NCBI GenBank assembly: GCA_018881555.1
Contig: JACAXG010000052.1
Coordinates: 930,001-994,000, forward strand
Reading direction: 5' to 3'
Origin: Amblyornis subalaris
Taxonomy: Eukaryota > Chordata > Aves > Passeriformes > Ptilonorhynchidae
DNA: 64,000 bases
Shown piece by piece: positions 1 through 12,679 of the stretch. The translations under genes and the position numbers were made by a program. Each line of letters starts with the position of its first letter. The first letter of the stretch is position 1. The notes under the pieces were generated by a model, which saw only the letters and a program-made list of their open reading frames with translations, was not told where the DNA came from and searched no databases.

Positions 1-1080
1 ACAATAGTGCAGTCAGATACTGGTATAATTAGATACATTTCTGAGGTCTGCCTATGGTTCATGCATCAAACACCGATCCTTCAGGCTGCCTTGTATAGGT
101 CTATAGGCTTGGGACACTAAAGAAATGAACACAGTCATGCTAACAGTGCCCTCACTCCAGTTACAGATGTAAGATGACAGTGACTGCTCCAAGGCATACT
201 AATTACAAAGTATTTAGCAGTCAGTCTCTAGCACACACCTGCCAGAAGCAGAGAGGGGGGAAATGTGATATCCTTGTTTCTTATGTTACACAGATCCCAG
301 CTGGAAGGTAAGTTCTTAAGAGGCCAATGACTGTACAAACCATATGCTATCACAGTTCAATCACGCCCATAGCTTTCCCCATCTTAATGTATATTTGGCA
401 TTACTAGATAATGGGGCATCTTCCGACTAATCAGACGGATATCTTAACTGGTGGGAATATTAAGATAACACAGTGCTACAGATAACATCCATTGCATTAT
501 TTTAGCTTGTATTTCTGTATAATGGCTCCAGCTTCCAGCCTGTTCTAACTATAAAATTTGCCAGAATGGAGCCCATTTAATCTAGACACAGATTTTGTTA
601 TTTCAAATCATGCCTACTGTGGATCTTAACATTTTGGGTCCAAGTAGCTCCTAAAAAAACAAAAAAACCCCNCAAAAAAACCAGTTCTGTCTGAGTGAAA
701 ATTTTGCTGTGTAGATCTACTTTTAGCAGAAAGAAATAATACACAAATCAGTTAGAAGTGTCTAACAAAAAAGATAAATTAGATATGTCCAATTTTTCTT
801 GTCTTAAATAACTAAAACCAGAAAAATATCATCTTTAAAATCATTCTTGTTCTAACAAGTCTTATAAAGAAATTAGAGAAAAGGACCAGAAGGGAAAAAG
901 GAAAAGCACACCCATTTAGTGAAGCTCTGCAATGTAAAAAGGGGAAAAGGGAAATAAAATAAAGAAGGGTTTAGCAGCACCGCATTTCAACAATTTCAAA
1001 TGTGTGCTTATCAAATTCTCTGTCCACAAGTGATTTCAAGGGCACCAGGCACTTTCAAATTGAGGGAAAATTGAATTTCT
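1..1080. other. Unique AT-rich DNA, no gene seen
   Basis: I see no coding potential, transposon or RNA gene here. The only notable local feature is an A-rich run interrupted by C around 651-682, where one ambiguous base also lies. It could be the worn tail of an old retroposon, but no element body is recognisable next to it. Confidence 0.5.
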
Positions 1081-1089
1081 TTTTCTTCT

Positions 1090-1390
1090 GACCCTGACGA
1101 AGAAGATATCAGCTTTATCAGAATCAGGGAACGGATCTGCTTTCACATCATAATACACACTTACGACTGCTGAACCCAACGTTTTCTACAACAGTATTTT
1201 CACCTGACTGCTTAGACCCCTGGCCACTGGGCTAAAAGGGTTGCCCAGCACCACTCCGTGGCACTGTCAGGCTCTGAACCCACAGACCCTGATTACCAAC
1301 AGAGGCTTAGTCCTCCGGCTCACAGCAACTATGTTAATACACTTCCGTATTGCGACAGAGCCGAAGGCAAGAAACACTTCGAAGCTGCCT
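1090..1390. other. CpG-bearing segment, possible conserved element
   Basis: About ten CpG dinucleotides fall within roughly 290 bases (for example near 1098, 1131, 1163, 1180, 1257, 1316, 1346, 1353, 1362 and 1380), whereas the flanks have very few. Two overlapping plus-strand frames cross it (1258-1554 and 1350-1550), but the longer one would have to begin with GTG and neither resembles a protein I know. Surviving CpGs in methylated vertebrate DNA suggest either constraint or a fairly young insertion. I cannot tell which from one genome. Confidence 0.3.
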
Positions 1391-1399
1391 GGTATCTGA

Positions 1400-4170
1400 A
1401 GAGAAAGATTCAGAACCAGAGCAGCAGCAAGCCACATCAGTGTGCTTTTGTGGGCTTAGAAAACCCCTTTTCATACACATTGGGTCTACCATTAGCATAC
1501 AGTTGGCACAGGGTATTCAGAAGGAAAAAAAAGGTTCCTTTGTGCTTTGACTAAACATTTTCCATGTCAGTCTTAAGACTTTTGGGAAGGGACTCCATCT
1601 TGTATGTGCAAAACTTTCAGCTAGTAAATAAAAGATGCAATCAAATTGCTTTCAGCCAAAAACTTTGTGAAAATATTTTTGGTGAACAAACTAACTGTAA
1701 AAGATTTTTTGCTTTTTGTTCTCATTCTCTCCTCATCCCTGAAATCTCCTCACGCTTTCTTGCTTTTGATTTTGTCAATGAAGAAGAGAGAGAAAGAGAA
1801 AATTATGTAGAAGTACGAAACATATTTTATGACCAAATACCTGAAGCTCTTGTATATAACTTCCATTTAACAAAAATGCCTTTGTTCATTTTTTGTTTTA
1901 ACTAGAAAAATAAAAACTATTTCAAACATCATTGGTTTGTGAAAAACAGCTGTTTGCATTACCATGAAAGAGATTTGGAACTCTTTCCATTTGGCTGTTC
2001 AGTTTATATGTCAGCTTTAACTGATTAAAGAGGAATGAGAAAAGTGACCTAGCTTTTCTCTTCCCACTATTCTCTTCCCCCTCATCTTGCTCAAACAAAA
2101 CAACCTTGATCACCAAATGTAAGTCATACCTCAGTGAAATCTCTTGATGACTTGCATGCTGGNTGTTTTTGAGAAAGGACTGAATAAAAGTTTCAGGATT
2201 TCATCTATTATGTGACTTTATCTTCTTGGCTAAAGTGTATTTTTCAGTAATTTAGATTTACGTATCCTTCTGTGTAGGTGGAGGACTCAGGCTCTAAGAC
2301 AGTGCCTCCCATCCTTCTGTCTTCAGATGCAGAAAACTATGGCTAAAGAAGAGTTAAACCAGACAAGTGGAAAACAGAAGAGTTGAGAAAAGAACAGTCA
2401 CATATCAGAAAGTTACTGTGTTTTCCAAGGAAGAATTCACAAAAAACCCATATCTTTACTTCAGAAGTTGTCGTGCTACTACAAAATCTGTGTGCACATC
2501 CAAATTCCATCGTTTAGACTAACACTTCCATTTGCAGAGCTCAGTTGTAGATGTCAGCATTACTGGCAAATATGTTTATTCACATTAACAAAAGTAGGAC
2601 CTTAACCCTTTCCTCACCACAGTACTGCTTGCTGTGTTGTCAGACAAGGCAAATACAGACCCAAGTACAGCTATGGTGCACAGATGCTCTCCTGTTCCTC
2701 TTTCACGATCCCATGGGCTTTGCTTGTTAGTGAGGGAAGCGCAAATTCTTCTGCCTTTATTTCTGCATGATTGACACTTTGCATTTGACTGTGTCTGCCT
2801 AGGAGCTCACTAAGCCAGGGGATTGCTGGAGTAGAGTATCAGAGGGTAATCCCAGTGTACAACAGTTGGCAGAATGGAGTTCAGCACTTTTCCCTAAAAG
2901 CAGGACTTGAGCTGCCTAGGGAACCAAGCCATTTCTCTTTGAAATGGCCTACTAAAGATCTGGACTTCTTAAATTACTTTCTCCTTTTCCAAGTGGTGCC
3001 CTTGCTTCCAAACTACTTTATAAATGGAGCAATAAGAGCTACAAGAAGTTGTATTAGATTACCACTAGATAGNCTCTCTTCTCATAAGGATTTAAGTCTG
3101 TTATTCTCAGTGTATTTAATTTAGGCCAAATTCTAATTAAATACTTGATTGCTCACTGCATTTCACTGCTTTGCACGAAGAATCTCATCTGCTTGCACAC
3201 TGTGTGGAATAGATACACAAATGTGCAATTACTCACTAACAATATTTTATATAAATCTGCACAGTTATAATTAAAAAAGAAAACTAGTGAGGTTTTGTGG
3301 GGTTTTATGCTACACACAAAACACAAGAGAGCATCGCAGTGTAAGCCATGACAATGGCACCTCTTGCTTAAGGATAGGCAAGATAGGAAAGGTGTATATT
3401 ACATGTACATTAATTACCTGCCTGTGTAGCCATCTGAGTCACTGCCCACAAGAAGCCATGTTTTCTGCATCCAGCTCTTCCGTGGCATCTCAAGGACAAG
3501 GCACCCAAATGGCCTGAGGCACCTGAGCCACTCAGATCTATTCCGTCACTTTTCTCCTTAGCCAGTTCCCTGAATGTCTTCGGTCATGACAGTCAGTTAT
3601 CCAAATCCTATCAATAGTATAAGCAAATAGTAAAGCATAGGGTAAATTCTGTAGAATTTCTAGATTTTAAGCTAAGAATGCCCACAAGAGGAACCATGGA
3701 TCAAAAGTGGTTCAAATTTTTTTACAGTTACTAAAGCAAAACACTCCTTTAATACTTTAAACACTATTAGGGCTTTTTTCCCCCTAAAACTGACATTTAG
3801 TATGATTGTTTCTTGAGTATACAGTGGTGTGTTTTATCTTTATAAAATAAAATACCAGGCTTTGCTTCANATTTATTATTAATGCAATATACACCAGTCT
3901 CTCTTAAAACTGTTGTATCAGGTGATATTTGCAGGTGCGATTGTTTTGTTTAGCACATGCTGTTTCAAGAAATGGAGAGAGATAATGTTTCCCTCACAGT
4001 CCACAGGTTGGTATCTCAACAGAGAGCTGGACACATACCTATATTTCATAATAGGTGCTCATCTATAAACTCCGTTCCACTGGAGGTGCCCTGCCTCCAG
4101 TGCCACAAAAGTGCATTAACTGACATGTTCCTATTTCCCGCTTCATGCTTTTCTGTAGGCAAACACCACA
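1400..4170. other. Unique DNA, no gene seen
   Basis: Only short frames occur, all under about 115 codons and none resembling a known protein. The 113-codon frame at 1564-1905 is low in complexity, with no recognisable domain and no splice context that would argue for an exon. No transposon boundary could be recognised. Confidence 0.5.
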
Positions 4171-4176
4171 TCATAC

Positions 4177-4197
4177 ACATTCCCATTATGGGAATGT
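4177..4197. repeat. 21-bp near-perfect palindrome with two CATTCC motifs
   Basis: Arms ACATTCCCAT (4177-4186) and ATGGGAATGT (4188-4197) are exact reverse complements around a single T. Each arm holds CATTCC or its complement GGAATG, which is the known core of TEAD (M-CAT) binding sites, so this is an inverted TEAD-like pair. Binding is inference. Confidence 0.6.
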
Positions 4198-4557
4198 CTG
4201 AGGGGAATAATACTTGCCTGCAATCAGAGGTCAGAAAACACACTGGAGTGTGCTTTTGAAGACTGGTTATATGCGCGGCTGGTGCTGGTATAGCACATCT
4301 GGAAAGAAAGGGAGCCTGGTGGACCTGGGATACTGTGCTGCCTATGCAACAGCAAAGTGCTNACCTCTTTAGGAAATCTGTCTAGAGAGATGTTAAGTCC
4401 TAAAACAGGAGAAAACCTCCACTGAAAAAAAAATGCCCTTCAAGTGATACACACTTTTGAAATGTGGCCCCAGCTACAATGACATAAGGGGAACAAGGCC
4501 AGTGAATTTAAATGGCCACTGTCTTGCTCGATGTGTTATGAAATGCCTTTGGACACA

Positions 4558-4581
4558 TTTTTTGTTTTGGTTTTTTTTTTA
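4558..4581. repeat. T-rich run
   Basis: A run of T interrupted by G lies just upstream of the interleaved inverted repeats. It is a low-complexity tract with no evident function. Confidence 0.7.
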
Positions 4582-4616
4582 TTAACTGCATTTGGTTTGA
4601 GAGTATTATTTCTTCA

Positions 4617-4656
4617 GGATACTGCCCTAGTTGCACTTGGCAGTATCCAAGTGCAA
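4617..4656. repeat. Two interleaved perfect inverted repeats (A-B-A'-B')
   Basis: Segment A is GGATACTG (4617-4624), B is TTGCACTT (4631-4638), A' is CAGTATCC (4641-4648) and B' is AAGTGCAA (4649-4656). A pairs exactly with A' and B exactly with B'. Each arm extends to 10 bases if the shared GG at 4639-4640 is used (4617-4626 with 4639-4648; 4631-4640 with 4647-4656), so the two extended stems compete at their junction. The order matches the topology of an H-type pseudoknot if transcribed. No gene or RNA family is recognised here. Confidence 0.7.
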
Positions 4657-4659
4657 ATG

Positions 4660-7600
4660 GCAGGTATTTGAGCTAGTACCTCTATAAGTAAAGCACAGAT
4701 GGGCTTGCAGGGAAGATCAGCTGAAAGGCACAGAAATCTCACTTTTACATCATACCTAGGAGAATGTACTCCTATGAATTAATGGACCAAAATAGTCACT
4801 TCCAGAGGATCATTTACCTCTTAAACTGCATGTCTTTCTGCTCTCACCATACAGGTGATTACTTCTCACCTAGGTGGTTTACTGGAAAACTCACAGGTCG
4901 TTGGGTGGAATCTGAATCAGAAAAGCTCTGTTGCTCTTCAGAAGACATACTAAATGAGCTCTGTATGAAAGAGAACATCCGAAGAAATCAATAGTTACTG
5001 GGTGATGTACAGAAAAAATAGAAGATATTTGTTTTCTTTTTATTGTCTGGTTATTCATAGGAGTTATAGCTGTATTTTGTATCTAATCTGTTAAAGATTT
5101 TTTTTTAATGGTGAATAATTAGTGTGTTTTGGCAGATATGTCTTACTTTTTGATCTAAAAGACAAATACTCATTAAGTCAAATAAGGGCAAAGTTTTCAT
5201 GCTTGTATTTTGATTATTGTTGTGTCTTAACATCCATTGACACCATTAGATTATCTCTGTATCAAAATACTAACAATGGGAGTAACATTTGACCCCTTTG
5301 TTAGAAAAGCCAAAAAAATTCATATGGNAGGAGTTGCTGCTTATCTCTTATTTGATTGATCAGCAAACGAAAAACCAAACAAACTAAAAAAAGCCCAATC
5401 TGGCATTATATGTTTAATGGGTGTGGAGAATGACGTGAAAGCTGTTGTAAATACCCGTTCATGAAATTCTCCACTAAGATCAGAGGTCATGCAGTCAGTG
5501 ATGTCTTGAAAGAGTAGTTAAGTATAATTTCTGATGATACAGACATTGAATTGATGACAGGGATCATAAGAAGAGGATATAAAACTCATTTTATTCAGTG
5601 GGTACTTTGCCTGTATCTGAACAGAAGAATTGAGAGAGCAGGAAAAATGTAGTAAGACAGAGGTAATTGTTCAAGAAAAGACAATGTTAGAAAATGCCAT
5701 CTCTCTGCTATTAGCTGCTACTTTTGAAAGGGACTTTTAAACTGAAGTGTCTCTGTGTGAAAGAGTTTTCTGAAAGCCTTGTTCGAACTGCAGTGGGTAG
5801 GCAGTTAATTTTCCATGTAATATTATCTGAGGTGTGGAGGATCCTGAGACGATACAGCAATACAAAAGAGAGCACATGACCGCAGTATTCGTTTCAGTGA
5901 GTTCAGTAGTACCATCTACAGACAGCACATTAAGTAATGAGTTCCAGCAGTCCAGTCAAGCTGCTTGTGCCATTTCCCTACCTAAATATTTTATATATAA
6001 AAGTATCACTGGGACCCAAACAGTGAAATTATAACAGGAAAGCATGCGTCTCTCTTTAGTGCCTAATACCCTTCATCAGCTGGAGCTTGCAGCATACAAA
6101 GAGAAAAAGAGAAGACTAGGCTGAGTTAGTTATAAAATATCTTCATAAGATGTATTCTCTGACTTTTGCCACCAAACCCAATACGTAGGGCCCATACCAT
6201 GTGACCTTTTTGGTGGGTCTAACAGCTGCTAAATCTTTCTCAGCACTACTCCTTGTGAGAAATGCAAGAAACCCATTTTCTAGTTAAAATATCTAGGGAT
6301 AAAGTAATACACACTCCACTTTTAATTGAGAGAGGCAAATGCATTTTGTTAATATTTGTGCTATCAATTGCATTACAAGGTGCTTATAAATAACAATGGG
6401 AGTACGAAAAGACTGGTCCCTATCTCAGGATGTTTTACATCAGGAGACCCAAGATACTAATGAAAAAAATGGAAGTAGAGAAAATTAACTCTGAAATTGA
6501 CAAATTATGGTAATCTAATGATAGAAGTTTCAGAAAAAGGAGATTAAATAAACAGGATGAAGATTTTACTTTTGTATGTGCTCAAGACTTGTCTTTAATA
6601 CTAAAGAATCTATGGAACACACTGTACAGTTGTATAGACAACTGCGTCACATACTACTGTGATCTATNGTAGATATAAGAGAAAAAAATTAGACTTAAAA
6701 CAGAAGACCACAAAGAGCACAATATTTTTTTACCTTTGTTTTCCTTCTTCGAACATCTTAAAGATTGCTAAGGAATAAATCTAGATGCTTGGCTCAGTTT
6801 CAGCAAAAGATAATTTAAGGCTTCTGAAAATGTTAATATAAGTGCTAAAATTTATTTTGTTAATTGCTGGAATAATCAATAACTAATTTTCATTCTAAAC
6901 TAGGTCCTTCATGTGTCTTAAATAACCCAATGGAAGATCATTTACATCTCAATAACAACCCTTAACAATGTCATGTCATCAAAATCCAAACTAAATCTCA
7001 ATAATGTAGGTTAGTGACCAGTAAAGGACTTATTACCTGGGTCAAGTCCTTGGGGGCTATGGTGGGCCAATTGGTGAACGCCTTCCTTGTGTGTGGCTTT
7101 TACTTCAAAACATGAGCATGTCATCCCACAGGAATGATCCCATTATTTGGTGCTATGTCATTTTCTAAATGGTTATACATTACACATATTTCAGGAGCCT
7201 GCAGCAGATTTGTAATATGAAGGTCAACCAAGCATAACACAACAAAACAACAACCCAAAAAAGAAGCCAAAACAGACATCAAAGTAATATGCAGGAGAGC
7301 ACTTTAAAATAAACAAATAAATAAAGCTTTGAAAGCTTACTTGGATCTTTACCTTGCTTTCATTAAAATGTTTCTGTGCAAGATGGTAATTAGCAGAAAT
7401 GGGAAGTAAATGTATATTAGTCTTATGTACTAGCTAGGAAGAGAGAAAGGCATAACTATTTTAAGATGCATTTTTAACAATGCTTTTGTGATACCAACAC
7501 ACTTGCTGATGATATTGAAATTTTTATGTTAATTAAACAACCCCTAACCACTCAGTACATCTCAGATATACACACTTTGTAATTACCTCCATTATTGAAA

Positions 7601-8000
7601 TAGCTAGTTTGATTTATCCTTGCCACAGTAACATTCTAGCTTCTGTTATTTTTGTCTTTAGAAAAACATAGGTCCCAGTGAGGGAATATAAAACTATTAC
7701 TGTAAATTAAATATTAAAGCTAACTTATTTTTGCATAAGAACACTGTCAAATAATGGTGATAACTGTTCGTAAGAAATGAACATTTTTTTTTTGTATTTT
7801 TTGGAACACAAATTAAAATCTAATTTTCAGTTCTTTTGTAAATTCATATAGTTAGAGGATTTAGTTTTACTGATGGCAGTAGCTTAACAGGGAGCTATTA
7901 TAGTCNTAGCTTAGTGATTAAGAAATACAACATTTGTTGAAGAGCTAGGCCTTTTAGTCTAGAATGGATTATCACTTGATCCTTCCTTAAGCATTTTTAT
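4660..8000. other. Unique AT-rich DNA, no gene seen
   Basis: Frames are short and unrecognised. The stretch around 5820-6090 reads a little less AT-rich, with a few CpGs and a 66-codon frame at 5834-6034 of unknown nature. A-rich low-complexity DNA lies near 7240-7330. No transposon is recognisable. Confidence 0.5.
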
Positions 8001-8004
8001 ACAG

Positions 8005-8235
8005 GAGTGCATTATCCTTGGAGCCACCCTGGGCTCCATGCCTCATTAACCTGGGTGTTAGATAAATCAAAGGCAGCCTCAGAGACAAAGATAAGCAAAC
8101 TGCAGGCCAGCAAGACGATGATGTATGGATCCAGGAGGCTAATAGGAAAGTATTGACAGGAAAATGGTGTGCTTATCCTGCAATCACTGCATATTGCAAT
8201 GAGAGCTCCCAAAAGCAGATGGGATACACTTCAGG
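8005..8235. other. Candidate conserved noncoding segment
   Basis: This is an unusually balanced stretch within AT-rich DNA. It contains a 7-bp inverted repeat, TGGAGCC (8019-8025) with GGCTCCA (8032-8038), and several AGATAA/GATAAG-like GATA motifs near 8060-8095. It has the texture of a regulatory element, but nothing in the sequence proves function. Confidence 0.25.
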
Positions 8236-10220
8236 GAATGCAGGAGTAGGAGATTGTTAGNCAGAAATGGATCTTCACATCTTAAATTCTAACAAGAACT
8301 TTCTTTGGGGCTGCACTTCAAGCACAGCAGAGAGGTTAGTACCCAGGCAACTGCAAACTCTAAAAAGTGAATTCATGGCAGGGGTAAACATTATTATTAT
8401 TTTAAGATTGTAATGTAACCACCAAAGCTGAATTTCGCATATGTCAAACATTAAAGCAAACACACTTTGCATAGACAATACACAGTACAAAATTCCATAT
8501 GCTCAGAAAAATAATTTCTGTAGCCTTCTGCAGAAAACAGCATTTCAGCTGTTAATATCTTTCCAATGAGGAAGGCGGTGTGGTCCGCAAAAATTCTTGC
8601 AAAACGGGGTCCATTCTGTGTTTTTCCCTCGTGCTTGTTTTCTCTTCAGTTTGAAAAGTAGCATTTTCAAAAGAATCTAAGCCTTAGCCATAAACCACCT
8701 CTTAGGTCCAGTAAGCAGTCATCTTCCACTATTTGGAAAAGATGAAATGTGATCCAAGTTTTGTAAGGCCTGCTGTTGGTTTTCTGGGGTTTCTTTTCCA
8801 AGATTCAGTTCACTGGAGTGATTTTAGAAGGACTTGTTTCGGAGTTTTTTCCTTGTTTGTTTAAAGCACAGATTAAAAAATAGCTGAATTAAGCAAAAAC
8901 CCTCAGAAAGTTTCGGATCAATCTCAGTATGATCATACACCTCCCAGAAAATAAAGCTGGATATGACACAATTCATTCTCCCCTTTATTTATTTCTCTTG
9001 ACTATGGGCTATTGTAATANATTTTGTCTTAAATGCGCTTAACTACTCTTTCAAAATAGTAGGTGTCCTCCCAAATGGTTTACCATGTTGTCTTCTTCCT
9101 TCTGTACTTAGACTATCAAGACAGTAATTTTAAAGTAATATTCCTGTGGACCCCACTGGGAACAGGATCAAGCCCCAAGCCTACATACTTAGTAGAGTCG
9201 ATTTTATTTTCCCCAGTGTTGTGACTTACTGGGGACAAGGGCNGGGATGAAAAATACCCAGCAGCTTTCTGAAAACAGTAAACAGCCTAAAATTTGAGTT
9301 AAGCTAACTTTGATACACAAAATCAGAGGCTATTTTACTAAGCCTGATCTGACCAGCCAAACTTTTCAATGCCCAACAACAGCTGGTGCTCAACAAATGA
9401 ATGTGCACTGAAGGAAGGTGTTATTTGCAGAGATCCTATGTCTCTTGCTGCAGAAGTGGGAAGGGACATAGGCAGGAATTCACTTAAGTTGTGGTGAGAA
9501 GGAATTAATGGTGTCACAGAACGAAGGTACAGATGAGCAGCAAACTCGGTGCTCTCTCCACTTCTGCCATGGAGATACCAACCACATCTCAGAACAAATT
9601 TTATTCTGCAGTTCTCACTTTTTCAGTGAGTACCTTGAAAAGAAGCGCGGTCACTGCAGGTGAACTGATGAGGAGACAGACCCTTCTGGGGCTAAGTGTC
9701 AATTCCTGTTTCAGGTTGCTCACCTCAGCATGCCTGAGGCTTGATGCACTGAGGTGCTTAACAAAGGAAAATTTAGAAGGTGAGATGGTCCATTAACTCA
9801 GTACAATCCAAACATTTTGTCACCATAGTGTACGAATTAAGGTTTACACGTGACACTCCTATGTGGAAACTCAAGGTAATGGGAGCTTATAAACTTGTCC
9901 TTTGGTGTGTTGCAACAGTTTCCCTTGCTCTATATTCATCCTTTGTGTTTCTGCCTTCCTACAGCCTATATCCAGCCTCTCTTCTAAAATTCCACCTCAC
10001 TCTATGGATTACTGCCTCCTCCTCACTCATGTTCTGAGATAAACTGCTCCTTCTTTTCTTGCAATCTTGACATCACTAGGGAAAAGGATGAAAAAATTAC
10101 ATGGGCAAGCTTCTCTGTGTATCCTTGGCTGATAAAATGAAAAAGCTTTGTTAACAGGCTCAGGGCTTTGCCTTTGTGGCAGCAAAGCTTTTCTGTGTGC
10201 CTGCTACAGGTCCTCACAGT

Positions 10221-10246
10221 GAGGAGGAGGAGGAGGCGGAGAAGGA
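10221..10246. repeat. Short (GAG)n microsatellite
   Basis: A run of GAG/AGG triplets ends in GCGGAGAAGG. It is a short imperfect trinucleotide repeat. Confidence 0.75.
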
Positions 10247-11149
10247 TCTAGAGCCCTTAGTGCTCCTTTCCCAGCAATTCTCTCAGGCCCAACCAATCTC
10301 TACTAAGCAAGTGAAAAGAAAGCAAGCCATGGATTTATAATTTGGCTAAGACTGGGGAGGTTTGAACAGGGATGGTGGAAAAGCATTATCTGTAGTTTCA
10401 GCAGTATCTCTTTTTTTCTGAAATGCTTGACCTTTTAAATAAAAGGTTGAAAAATTATTGTTTCTACCAAAATACTAGATTTTTATCATCAAACCTAGTC
10501 CCATAAATGCTGAATAATTTTTGCTGATTATTTTTTTTCTTAAATCAATTNTGTTTCAGGCAAAAATATGGCATAGAAAATTATAGTCCAAATAGTCAAA
10601 GAGCAGCTGAGTTAAAGCCAACTGAACAAAGACTCTCATAAGGAAAAATAGCTCAGAACTTCATGTACATGTTCATGAGAGCTCCACCCTGAATTACCCT
10701 CCTTTGAAAGAACTATGGAGTTTTGAAAATTACTTTCTGTTCACTTGGCTGTTCTGAAACAATGCTTCAAGGAAATATCTAAGTGCAGAATAGCTCTGAG
10801 CCACCACAGAAAGAAAAAAGACATCATTAAAATATTTTGTAATTCTGAAACTTCTAGTATCAACATTCTACTACTGTGGAACTTTTACTTTTTTCTGGTT
10901 GTTGTTCCATCGGCTTTCTCATTACTCTTCTCTCCCACAGAATACCTAACTGCTAGACTTGTAACGTGTACAACCCTGACGATTTCAGAATTTCCTCCTT
11001 GTATTCCAAAAATCCTTTTGCCATTTTCATCCAGAAGAATACCAGATGTGCTTCCGAGATATAATATANCTGTTTTCTTCTGTGTGACAAAGTGTTGTAC
11101 AACACTTTCTTTTAAATTTGGGCATTGCCAAATGGGATGAATCAAATCC

Positions 11150-11212
11150 CACAGAAATATTACTATATTTCTTGCAGATATTACTTGCAGAAATATTACT
11201 TGCAGATATAGC
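11150..11212. repeat. Imperfect tandem repeat, unit about 15 bp
   Basis: The words CAGAAATATTACT and TTGCAGATATTACTTG recur three to four times in succession with small differences. It looks like a small local slippage or duplication event and has no coding meaning. Confidence 0.6.
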
Positions 11213-11895
11213 TACACTTATAGACAGAGTAATAGTTATGACAAGATATTGAAGGAGCCCGGCACATCACAGGTCCTATTGCTTTTCTCTGTGACACCAG
11301 CTTCCGACTGGTTTTGGAAGCTTTACCAGTATCTGCTGACTTGACTAATTAGAAGTTATGCTCTTCAGAAAACCTGGCCTCAATGTGGGTTCTAATTACA
11401 CACTTTTGAAAGCATATTTCTTGAGCTTTGCATTACAAATCATTATCACTCCAACAATTAACATGATAACAAAATGGAATTTCCTGAATTACAGATAATG
11501 CTACTATTATGCTAGGCAGTGTATTACTACAAATGTCCTCCCTTGGAGGGACACATGGACCATTCGTCTAAGTTAGATGCATTTAGAAACTGAGCTGACC
11601 TTCAAATTTACCTGATATGTCAAACAAAACCCCACTTTATCATGTATGCTTTAGAAAACTTCCAGTCAAGCTTTCATACTAGCAGTAGCAATGCAAATCA
11701 CACCACTTTCAAAGCAACGTGCTTAATAAATTAAAACACAATTCTTATTTACCTACTTACTCACTTCTCAGTCAGCATGAGTCAATTCCCTGACAGGTTT
11801 ACTAAAATACCACTTACTTGTTTTGCTATCACCACAAAAAATGACAAGTGCATTTTGCAGCTCAGCAGGTAGCTAGACAATTTTGAAAGGCTTAG

Positions 11896-12030
11896 TTTTA
11901 TATATATATATTTATATATATATGATATATGATGTGTGTATTGTAGATTTTCATATATAATCAATGTATATGTTATATACTATATATTATAGTGCATATA
12001 TANATGTATGCATGTATGTATATACATTTC
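11896..12030. repeat. AT-rich low-complexity (TA)n tract
   Basis: TATATA runs are mixed with TGTATA and TGTATG words, including an ambiguous base at 12003. It is a typical degenerate dinucleotide repeat, likely length-variable and prone to forming cruciforms. Confidence 0.85.
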
Positions 12031-12109
12031 TAACAGTAATTCCCAGTGTGAGCAAGGTACCCTGAACATTTTCCCTCTCTGAATAATAGACCAGAATTAA
12101 CTGAGCATG

Positions 12110-12650
12110 GCCTGAACGCTGTGCATTTTTCAACCGCTTCCCTGCTTTTGATTTGTTTGTTCCACTTTATCTGGTCCCCTACACGATTCCAGGGAGCAGG
12201 TTGATTAATGCCCACGCAGAGCAGTGGAAGAGGCAGTCGCAGGCGGGTGGTTGCTCAGAGGAGTGGCAGGGACTCAGCCGCTCTGGTGGTCACGGTGCCT
12301 TTAACATCTCTCCCAGGGTCTGCCTGTTATCTGCCTGCCCCCACGGCCGGCAGCTGTGCTTCCTGATGGCCTGATGGACTGGCTCGTGTACCTGGGGACG
12401 CAGGCAGGGTGCATCCATTACTCATTTGTGACAATAACCAATCGAGGAAGATGTAGAACTCAATTCCAGCAGAAAGACCTATAATGTTGGAGTCAGGAGG
12501 TTATCGCTGTGGGACCTGCACCTTGCTCCTTACCCCTCTTATCGAGAGCTTTACGGCCCCTGCTGGAGCAGCATCTTGTAAAGCTGAGGGCTGCAGATCT
12601 GGGGCCCAGATTAGCATGCATCTTCCTAAATGCTACAACATTTAATTAAA
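12110..12650. other. GC- and CpG-rich island, possible regulatory element
   Basis: This is the most GC-rich and CpG-rich non-transposon stretch in the window. Around fifteen CpGs fall within about 500 bases, with the densest part at 12215-12400. Its right edge (12600-12650) passes abruptly into homeodomain-like AT motifs (ATTAGCATGCAT and TTTAATTAAAAA). A 73-codon plus-strand frame (12153-12374) and a 61-codon minus-strand frame (12030-12215) partly overlap and resemble nothing known. It may be a small CpG island, an enhancer, or an exon I cannot recognise; no open frame is convincing. Confidence 0.35.
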
Positions 12651-12679
12651 AAGTAGGTGTTAGTCAAATTGTTACTAGC

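Larger units (their letters stand above)
8240..11890. other. Unique DNA, no gene seen
   Basis: Nothing here is supported as a gene. Frames of 131 codons (plus, 10745-11140) and 86 codons (minus, 10885-11145) overlap on opposite strands and neither resembles a known protein. Short simple repeats within it are listed separately. Confidence 0.5.

Noticed and set aside
1258..1554. 98-codon frame in the CpG-bearing patch
   Set aside because: Needs a GTG start, which is not normal for vertebrate genes, and resembles nothing known.
10745..11145. Frames of 131 (plus) and 86 (minus) codons on opposite strands
   Set aside because: Mutual overlap on both strands, low complexity and no known family; treated as stop-poor noncoding DNA.
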